A stretch of DNA of 64,000 bases from Phycisphaeraceae bacterium. Its GTDB lineage: Bacteria; Planctomycetota; Phycisphaerae; Phycisphaerales; UBA1924. How positions within the stretch are numbered: position 1 is the first letter of the stretch; each line of letters opens with the position of its first letter. Below, in pieces: positions 58,180-64,000 of the stretch. The notes below the pieces were generated by a model that was not told the origin of the DNA, did not search any database, and saw only the letters and a program-made list of their open reading frames with translations. Made by a program: the position numbers and the translations under genes. The stretch spans positions 3,038,001 to 3,102,000 of the forward strand of contig CP060234.1 in NCBI GenBank assembly GCA_023898685.1, read 5' to 3'.

Positions 58180-59991
58180 TCAATCCCATCTTCTCCCCCA
58201 CACCGCCAGATTCGCCATGGGCCACGCCAGGTTCCACGCCGCCCCGGGGTCCGCGCACACAAGTTGGACCGCCGCCGGCGAGTAGATCTCAGCGACCAGC
58301 CCGCTCCCCCGGATCGCGCCCGTCATCTCCCCAAGCCACGCCTGGAAGGGAAGCGGGAAGCTCCGCTTGGGCCGCTCGAGGATCGATGTCGGGACTCGAC
58401 CCGCGAACGCCTCCCGCAATGCCACCTTGGTTCCGGGGGGATCGCCGGCGACGAATTTCCGTGCCATCGGCAATCGCTCGGCTAACCCAGCCACCCGCAC
58501 ATCCGCGAACGGCGTCCGCCCCTCGACCGACGCGAGCATCGTCGCGGTGTCCAGGCGCTGGAGCAACCCCGCGAGGTTGACCGTTCTCAGCATCCGCAGC
58601 AGGGCCTGCTGCCGCTGCTCGTCGCGAGAGGCTCCGTCGAAGTCGCCCGCGACCGCCCCGCTCAGCGCCCCGAGGTCCCCCTCGTACGTCTCGCGCAGCG
58701 CCGCATCCTGTTCCGCGTCCTCCCAGAACCCGGGCGAGACGAACAGGTGCTTCTGGTCGGGGCGCATCCACGCCGCCGCCCCCATCGCGTACGCCGCATC
58801 CTCTGCGATCGTCGCTTCTGGATTCGCCGCGACGTGCTCCGCCGCCGAAGCCATCGGCAGGTCGTACCCGCCGAACAGCTCGTCCGCTCCCTCCCCGCTC
58901 AGCGTGACGACGTGCCCCTCGCCCCGCAGCGTCCTCGCCACCTCATTAATCGCCACCTCGTTGGGCGTGCTCATCGGCACGCCCAGCCGCTCGACCATCC
59001 AGGGCCAGCGCTCGAGGAACATATCGCGATCCACCGGCGCCTCGGTGTGCGTCGACCCGATCGCCTCGGCCGCCACACGCGCGAACGCGAAATCGTCCGC
59101 CAGCCCTTCACCAGCGCCGGGGCACCCCGACACGTACGTCCGCAGCGGCCCGGCCTCCCGTGTCGCGAGCGTCGCGAGAATCGTGCTGTCGAGCCCGCCG
59201 CTCAGGAGGCTGCACCAGGGCACGTCGCTCCGCAGATGTGCTCGCACCGAATCCTCGACTGCTGCCGCGACGTCGGCCGAGCCGGTGCCATCACCTTTGT
59301 ATGTCGGAAACACCGTCTCCGGTCGAATCCCATCACCGAACTCGAACCGCATCCACGCCCCGGGCCGCACGCACCGGATGCCCTCGTACATCGTCCGTTC
59401 GCCCAGCGTCGTTCGGATCGTCGTCAGGTAGCCCGACACCGCGGCCCAGTCTGGCCTCGCCGCGATGCCCGGGTGCCTCAGCAGCGCCGGGATCTCGCTC
59501 GCGAAGGCGATCCCGCCATTGGCCGCGCCCTGCAATTCGGTCCAGTACAACGGCTTCATCCCGAACGGGTCGCGCCCCAGGAGCAACACCCGCTCCCGCG
59601 TGTCCCACAACGCCAGGGCGTACATGCCACGCAGCCGCCGCCCCGCGTCCACGCCCCACCGCGCCACCGCGTGCAGCACCGTCTCCGTGTCGCACGAGGA
59701 CCGGAACGCGACCCCGTCTCGCTCCAACTCGGCCCGGATCTCCCTGTCGTTGTAGAGCTCACCGTTGTAGACGAGCACGAACCGCCCGTCGGGTGTCTGC
59801 ATGGGCTGGCGCCCGGCGGACGTCGGGTCGATCACGACCAGCCGCCGGTGCCCCAGCAGCACCCCCGGCGCCGCGAACAGGCCGGCGTCGTCGGGCCCTC
59901 GGTGTTCGAGCGCGTCCCGCATCGCGACAAACCGCTCGCGCGAGACGCCCACGTCTCCCGCAGAAGTCACGATGCCGATCAGACCGCACAT
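58180..59991 (-). CDS. asnB: asparagine synthetase B, glutamine-hydrolysing
   Basis: The product is 603 aa from the ATG at 59991, chosen because it places the catalytic Cys2 (MCGLIGIVTS) at the N-terminus; the frame upstream is open but unused. The Ntn-type glutaminase domain shows RGPDDAGLF and LGHRRLVVIDPTSAGRQPMQ. The synthetase domain has the ATP pyrophosphatase loop CSLLSGGLDSTILA and GEGADELFGGYDLPM. It amidates aspartate, or a surface-sugar acid as in some capsule loci. The neuABC genes are far away, so a capsule role is not implied. It is divergent from the ABC ATPase gene. Confidence 0.92.
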   Translation of the reverse strand: MCGLIGIVTSAGDVGVSRERFVAMRDALEHRGPDDAGLFAAPGVLLGHRRLVVIDPTSAGRQPMQTPDGRFVLVYNGELYNDREIRAELERDGVAFRSSCDTETVLHAVARWGVDAGRRLRGMYALALWDTRERVLLLGRDPFGMKPLYWTELQGAANGGIAFASEIPALLRHPGIAARPDWAAVSGYLTTIRTTLGERTMYEGIRCVRPGAWMRFEFGDGIRPETVFPTYKGDGTGSADVAAAVEDSVRAHLRSDVPWCSLLSGGLDSTILATLATREAGPLRTYVSGCPGAGEGLADDFAFARVAAEAIGSTHTEAPVDRDMFLERWPWMVERLGVPMSTPNEVAINEVARTLRGEGHVVTLSGEGADELFGGYDLPMASAAEHVAANPEATIAEDAAYAMGAAAWMRPDQKHLFVSPGFWEDAEQDAALRETYEGDLGALSGAVAGDFDGASRDEQRQQALLRMLRTVNLAGLLQRLDTATMLASVEGRTPFADVRVAGLAERLPMARKFVAGDPPGTKVALREAFAGRVPTSILERPKRSFPLPFQAWLGEMTGAIRGSGLVAEIYSPAAVQLVCADPGAAWNLAWPMANLAVWGRRWD

Positions 59992-60119
59992 GGGAAGCTC
60001 CGGTGTCCACCACACTATCGGCCGGGCGCCCGGAACACGGGTAGCTTCTCCACGATCCCCTGTCGTGCACCACAGTCGCCGTGGGCGACCACGGCACACG
60101 GCCCCCATACCATCGTCCC

Positions 60120-60962
60120 GTGATTGAACCGGGCCCCATCCTCGAAGTCGCCGATCTCCGCGTCGAGTTCGGCTCCGGACGAGCTCTCCTAGCCCCCTCA
60201 CGGTCACGCGTCGTCGCGGTCGATGGTGTCTCTTTCAACATCGCCCGCGGCGAGACCCTGGGCGTCGTCGGCGAATCCGGCTCCGGCAAGACCACCCTGG
60301 GCCGCGCCGTCCTCCGCCTCATCGAGCCCACCTCAGGCTCGGTCTGCTTCGACGGGACCGACGTCCGCGCCGCCAGCGGCGCCACTCTGCGCCGGATGCG
60401 CCGCCGCATGCAGATCATCTTCCAGGATCCCGCCGCCAGCCTCGACCCACGCATGCGCGTCGCCGCGATCGTCGCGGAGCCCCTCCACATCCACGGCCTC
60501 GTCAAGACAAGATCCGAGGGCCGCAAGGCCGCGGAGGAACTGCTGGAACGCTGCGGCATGCCGCCGTCCTCGGCCTCTCGCTACCCGCACCAGTTCTCCG
60601 GGGGCCAGCGACAGCGCATCGCGATCGCCCGCGCCCTCGCCCTCAAGCCTGGCCTGATCGTCTGCGACGAGCCCACGAGCGCCCTCGACGTCTCGGTGCA
60701 GGCCCAGATCATCAACCTGCTCCAGGACCTCCAGGACGAGCTGGGCCTCTCCTATCTCTTCATCAGCCACGACATGGCCGTGGTCTCACACGTCTGTCAC
60801 CGCATCGCCGTCATGCGTGCGGGACGCTTCGAGGAGATCGGCCCCCGCGATCACATTATCCACGAGCCCCGCGAGGCGTATACGAGGGCGCTGCTGGAGG
60901 CGGTGCCGCGGATGCGGCGAGGCGGATCGCAGAACTCAGAACTCGGAACTCAGGTCGGATAG
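60120..60962 (+). CDS. peptide-type ABC transporter ATP-binding protein (OppF/DppF-like), no permease nearby
   Basis: The product is 280 aa with a GTG start at 60120; an ATG at 60081 is an alternative. Walker A is GESGSGKTT, the Q-loop is in QIIFQDPAASLDPRMRV, the signature motif is FSGGQRQR and Walker B is LIVCDEPTSALDVS, followed by FISHDMAVV. It belongs to the OppF/DppF group that energises oligopeptide uptake. No OppBCD or binding protein is present, so it would have to pair with subunits elsewhere. Its final residues (GGSQNSELGTQVG) and stop codon are encoded by a palindromic repeat arm. Confidence 0.85.
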   Translation: MIEPGPILEVADLRVEFGSGRALLAPSRSRVVAVDGVSFNIARGETLGVVGESGSGKTTLGRAVLRLIEPTSGSVCFDGTDVRAASGATLRRMRRRMQIIFQDPAASLDPRMRVAAIVAEPLHIHGLVKTRSEGRKAAEELLERCGMPPSSASRYPHQFSGGQRQRIAIARALALKPGLIVCDEPTSALDVSVQAQIINLLQDLQDELGLSYLFISHDMAVVSHVCHRIAVMRAGRFEEIGPRDHIIHEPREAYTRALLEAVPRMRRGGSQNSELGTQVG

Positions 60963-61020
60963 GACCACGCGGCGAACGGCCAATGGCCGCCTCCGATCCG
61001 AGTTCTGCTACCTGGGTTCC
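60929..61020. repeat. palindromic element, AACTCAG-type, at the OppF-like 3' end
   Basis: The left arm (60929-60960) repeats GAACTCA and GAACTCG every seven bases. The right arm (60993-61020) contains GATCCGAGTTCTG and GGGTTCC, its approximate reverse complement. About 32 bases lie between. The OppF-like stop codon lies at the arm's edge. It lies in the convergent gap before metH. Confidence 0.6.
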
Positions 61021-61037
61021 GCCATCCGCCGACCGGC

Positions 61038-64000
61038 TCAAGCATTGAAGTACTTCGCCTCGGGGTGATGCACCACGATCGCGCTCGTGCTCTGCTCCGG
61101 ATCGATCTGCCAGTTTTCGGTCAACTCGCAGCCGATGCGGGTGGGGTCGATGAGCCGCCACAGCTTCTCCTGGTCGCTCATCTCGGGGCAGGCGGGGTAG
61201 CCGAAGCTGTAGCGGCTGCCCTGGTAGTGCTGGGCGAAGAGCTTGGTGATGTCCGGGCTGTCGTCGCCCGCGATGGCGAGCTCCTGGCGCATCCGCTTGT
61301 GCCACAGTTCGGCGAGGGCCTCGGCGGTCTCGACGCCCATGCCGTGCATGTAGAGGTAAGCGCTGTAGTCGTCCGACTCGAACAGCGACCTGCAGACGGC
61401 GCTGATCCGGGGGCCCATCGTCACACAGCTCAGCCCCAGCACATCCATTCGACCCAGCGACCGGCACTCGTCGGCGTCCTTGAAGAAGTCGGAAATGCAC
61501 AGGCGGCGGTTGGCCTGCTGGCGTGGGAAGGTGAACCGCTCGATCTCGCGGTCGTGGTCGTCGGAGTCGAAGACGACCAGGTCGTTGCCGTCCGAGCAGA
61601 CGGGGTAGTACCCGTACACGACGCGGGGCTGGAGCAGCTTCTCCGATCGGCAGCGGGCCTTGAGCTCCTCGAAGATGGGCCTCGCCTTCGTCTCCAGTTC
61701 CCGGTCGTACTCCTCCGCCGTCCGCTTGCCCCGCTTGTATTGCCACTGCACGCGGAAGAGGGCGACCGGATTGATGTACGGGTAGATGTCATTGAGATCC
61801 AGCCCCTCGACCACCCGCGACCCCAGGAACGGAGCCACCGGCACCTCGACGTCCCGCCTGAGTTCAGATCGCGTCGCCACCGCGACCGCCCCACCGGCCC
61901 GCGGCATGGCCGAGCGTGAGTCGCCGGGCTGCTCGGGCTCCAGCCCCGCCTTCTCGCGGACGTCGCGTCGCTTGCCCTGCCGTTCGTCGATCTCGTCGGC
62001 AAGCACCCCGAGCCTGCCGCCCACGATGTGGTCCATGATCCGCAGCCCGTCGAACGCGTCCTTGCCGTAGAGCAGGGGGCCCTTGTACTTGTCCCGCAGG
62101 TAGCCCTCGGCGTACGACCGTGCGAGGGCGGCCCCGCCCAGGATCAGAGGCGGCGTCAGCCCCCGCTCGTTGAGCGTCTCGATGTTCTCCTCCATCACGT
62201 TCACGCTCTTGACCAGCAGCCCGCTGAGCCCGATCGCGTGGGGGGAGTACTCCTCGAACGCCTTGAGGATGTTGTCGATCGTCTGCTTGATCCCGATGTT
62301 GTGGACCGTGTACCCGTTGTTCGTCAGGATGATGTCGACGAGGTTCTTGCCGATGTCGTGCACGTCGCCCTTGACCGTCGCGAGCACGATCGTCCCCTTC
62401 GTCTGCCCCTCGATCTTCTCCATGTGGGGCTCGAGGTAGGCCACCGCCTTCTTCATCACCTCCGCGCTCTGCAGCACGAACGGGAGCTGCATCTCGCCCG
62501 CCCCGAACAGCTCGCCCACCGTCTTCATCCCGTCGAGCAGGTGGTCGTTGATGATGTCCAGGGGCGCGTACTTCGCCATCGCCTCGTCGAGTGAGACGTG
62601 CAGCCTCTCCTTCTCCCCGTCGATGATGTGCTCGCGGAGCCGCTCCTCGAGCGTGAGGTTCTTCCTCTCCTTCTTCGCCGCCGCGACGCCCTCGACGTCC
62701 TTGAACAGGTCGATCAGGCGGGCCAGCGGGTCGAACGCCTCGTCGGTCACGCCCTCAGGGAGCCCCGTGCCCCCCGCGCTCTCCGCACGCCTGTCATAGA
62801 TCAGGTCGAGCGCCGCCGCCCGCTGCTCGCCGTCGATCTTGTTCAGGGGCAGGATCTTGCTCGCGTGCACGATCGCGCTGGTCATCCCCGCCTCGACCAG
62901 CTCGTGCATCAGCACGCTGTTGAGCACCACCCGGGCGGCCGGCTTGAGCCCGAACGACACGTTGCTCAGCCCGCACGTGAGCTGGACCTGCGGGAACTTC
63001 GCCGCGATCCGCCTCGTTCCCTCGATCAGCTCCAAGGCCGAGCGGCGGTCCGAGTCCATCCCCGTCGAGATCGGCAGCACCAGGGGGTCCATGAACAGGT
63101 CCGCGACCTCCAGCCCGTGCACCGTTGTCGCCCGCCCGATCGCCCGCTCCGCGATCGACAGCTTCCGCTCGGCCGTGCGAGCCATCGCGGCCTCGGGATC
63201 CTCGTCAATCGTTCCGATCACCAGCGCCGCGTTGTATGCCCTCGCCAGTTTGCAGATCTCATCGAACTTGCCCTCCCCGTCCTCGAAGTTCGCCGAGTTG
63301 ATGATGCACCGACCCGCGGCGTGCCGCAGCCCCGCATCGGTCGTCTTCACCTGCGTCGAGTCGATCATCAGCGGCGCGTCCACCTGCCGCGACAGGCGCG
63401 AGACGATCTCCGCCATGTCCCTGGGATTGTCCCGCCCCGCGTAATCAACGTTCACGTCGAGCACGTGGGAGCCGTCGCGCACCTGCTCCCGCGCCAGGCT
63501 CACGATCGAGTCCCAGTCCTCCGCCTCCAGCAGCCCCTTGAACTTCCGCGACCCCGACGCGTTGCACCGCTCGCCGATGAACAGGAAGCTCGTGTCCTGG
63601 CGGTGGGGGACCGGGCTGAACAGGCTCGTCGACGCGGCCACCCAGCCCGCCTTCTTCGACCGGCGAGGCTCCACGCCCTCGACCGCCCTCGCGATCGCCC
63701 CGATGTGCTCGGGGGTCGTCCCGCAGCAACCGCCCACCAGCCGCACGCCGTGATCGCCCACGAACTTCTTGAGCGCCTCCGCCAGGGGCTCAGGTCCCAA
63801 GGGGTACACCGTTTCCCCGTCCTGGAGCGCCGGCAGGCCCGCGTTGGGGAAGCACGTGATCGCCCGGTCCCAGCTCCGATCGAGGAACTTGATCGATTCA
63901 CCCATCTCCGTGGGGCCGGTCGCGCAGTTCAGCCCGATCGACGTGATCGGGTAGTGCCGAAGCGCCGCCACCGCGGCCTCGAGGCTCGAGCCGACGAGCA
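61038..64000 (-). CDS. metH: cobalamin-dependent methionine synthase (5' end beyond window)
   Basis: At least 987 aa are in view; the N-terminus lies past base 64000, and the ORF call at a GTG near 63971 is internal. Domains in order: the C-terminal part of the homocysteine domain, with the zinc cysteines GGCCGTTPEH; the pterin domain (SFLFIGERCNASGSRKFKGL, DVNVDYAGRD); the cap and B12 domain with the DxHxxG motif (VKGDVHDIGKNLVDIIL); and the AdoMet reactivation domain (GLDLNDIYPYINPVALFRVQ, SRYSFGYPACPEMSDQEKLW). It methylates homocysteine from methyl-tetrahydrofolate. No cobalamin riboswitch is visible because the 5' region is outside the window. Confidence 0.95.
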   Translation of the reverse strand, partial: LVGSSLEAAVAALRHYPITSIGLNCATGPTEMGESIKFLDRSWDRAITCFPNAGLPALQDGETVYPLGPEPLAEALKKFVGDHGVRLVGGCCGTTPEHIGAIARAVEGVEPRRSKKAGWVAASTSLFSPVPHRQDTSFLFIGERCNASGSRKFKGLLEAEDWDSIVSLAREQVRDGSHVLDVNVDYAGRDNPRDMAEIVSRLSRQVDAPLMIDSTQVKTTDAGLRHAAGRCIINSANFEDGEGKFDEICKLARAYNAALVIGTIDEDPEAAMARTAERKLSIAERAIGRATTVHGLEVADLFMDPLVLPISTGMDSDRRSALELIEGTRRIAAKFPQVQLTCGLSNVSFGLKPAARVVLNSVLMHELVEAGMTSAIVHASKILPLNKIDGEQRAAALDLIYDRRAESAGGTGLPEGVTDEAFDPLARLIDLFKDVEGVAAAKKERKNLTLEERLREHIIDGEKERLHVSLDEAMAKYAPLDIINDHLLDGMKTVGELFGAGEMQLPFVLQSAEVMKKAVAYLEPHMEKIEGQTKGTIVLATVKGDVHDIGKNLVDIILTNNGYTVHNIGIKQTIDNILKAFEEYSPHAIGLSGLLVKSVNVMEENIETLNERGLTPPLILGGAALARSYAEGYLRDKYKGPLLYGKDAFDGLRIMDHIVGGRLGVLADEIDERQGKRRDVREKAGLEPEQPGDSRSAMPRAGGAVAVATRSELRRDVEVPVAPFLGSRVVEGLDLNDIYPYINPVALFRVQWQYKRGKRTAEEYDRELETKARPIFEELKARCRSEKLLQPRVVYGYYPVCSDGNDLVVFDSDDHDREIERFTFPRQQANRRLCISDFFKDADECRSLGRMDVLGLSCVTMGPRISAVCRSLFESDDYSAYLYMHGMGVETAEALAELWHKRMRQELAIAGDDSPDITKLFAQHYQGSRYSFGYPACPEMSDQEKLWRLIDPTRIGCELTENWQIDPEQSTSAIVVHHPEAKYFNA

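Overview
This window is very G+C-rich, densely coded bacterial chromosome that I attribute to a planctomycete, probably class Phycisphaerae. Three secreted proteins (10987-13155, 33720-35279, 37636-38697) end in the same dockerin-like tail of about 58 residues that closes with Gly-Cys-Pro. One of them also carries ACCLPDGSC-type cysteine repeats. These traits, with two tandem-domain DUF1080 (3-keto-disaccharide hydrolase-like) proteins, are what I associate with Phycisphaerales; the assignment is inference. No rRNA, tRNA, CRISPR array or prophage was seen.

Layout. 1-1900: start of an HrpA-type helicase, a structured and terminated leader or small RNA, and a divergent aspartokinase-like protein. 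1.9-7.9 kb: glycine-zipper lipoprotein, LON-domain protein, DUF985 cupin, GNAT acetyltransferase, leuS. 7.9-11 kb: a fused NeuA-NeuB and a NeuC for sialic-acid-type sugar synthesis. 11-20 kb: dockerin-tailed exoprotein, dnaX split over two frames, DUF1080 protein, GH38 alpha-mannosidase. 20-25 kb: alcohol dehydrogenase, fmt with a coupled HExxH protein, aroA. 24-32 kb: arylpyruvate ferredoxin oxidoreductase in which the beta subunit is fused to an ADP-forming acyl-CoA synthetase, a second DUF1080 protein, a SnoaL-like lipoprotein, and homogentisate dioxygenase. 33-40 kb: SIS isomerase, two dockerin-tailed proteins, Nramp-like transporter, ClbS/DfsB protein, coiled-coil protein. 40-46 kb: a co-directional run of rluB, yihY, ACT protein, nuoB, zinc ribbon, SRAP and AIM24. 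46-58 kb: HNH protein, purH, ribE, ruvC, NtrC-type regulator, an IS110 element, purL, rnhA. 58-64 kb: asparagine synthetase, a lone OppF-type ATPase and metH, cut by the window end.

Four things stand out. (1) dnaX is split at an A7 slip site followed by a stop codon and a 9-bp hairpin, the layout of a programmed -1 frameshift that makes a short gamma and a long tau. (2) The IS110 element carries a readable bridge RNA: its four guide segments match both flanks and both element ends around CT cores, and the restored empty site is itself a hairpin. (3) A family of palindromic elements with short-period arms (about 7-10 bp) occurs just downstream of stop codons. It supplies the last codons of two genes and is present three times in frame inside purL. 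(4) A single polypeptide joins the IorB subunit to an ATP-forming acyl-CoA synthetase, so arylpyruvate oxidation and substrate-level phosphorylation may be physically coupled.

Metabolically the window covers purine synthesis (purH, purL), one-carbon and methionine metabolism (fmt, metH), riboflavin, shikimate, aromatic amino-acid breakdown by an oxygen-dependent route (hmgA) and a ferredoxin-dependent route (iorAB), surface sugar synthesis, and extracellular glycan use.
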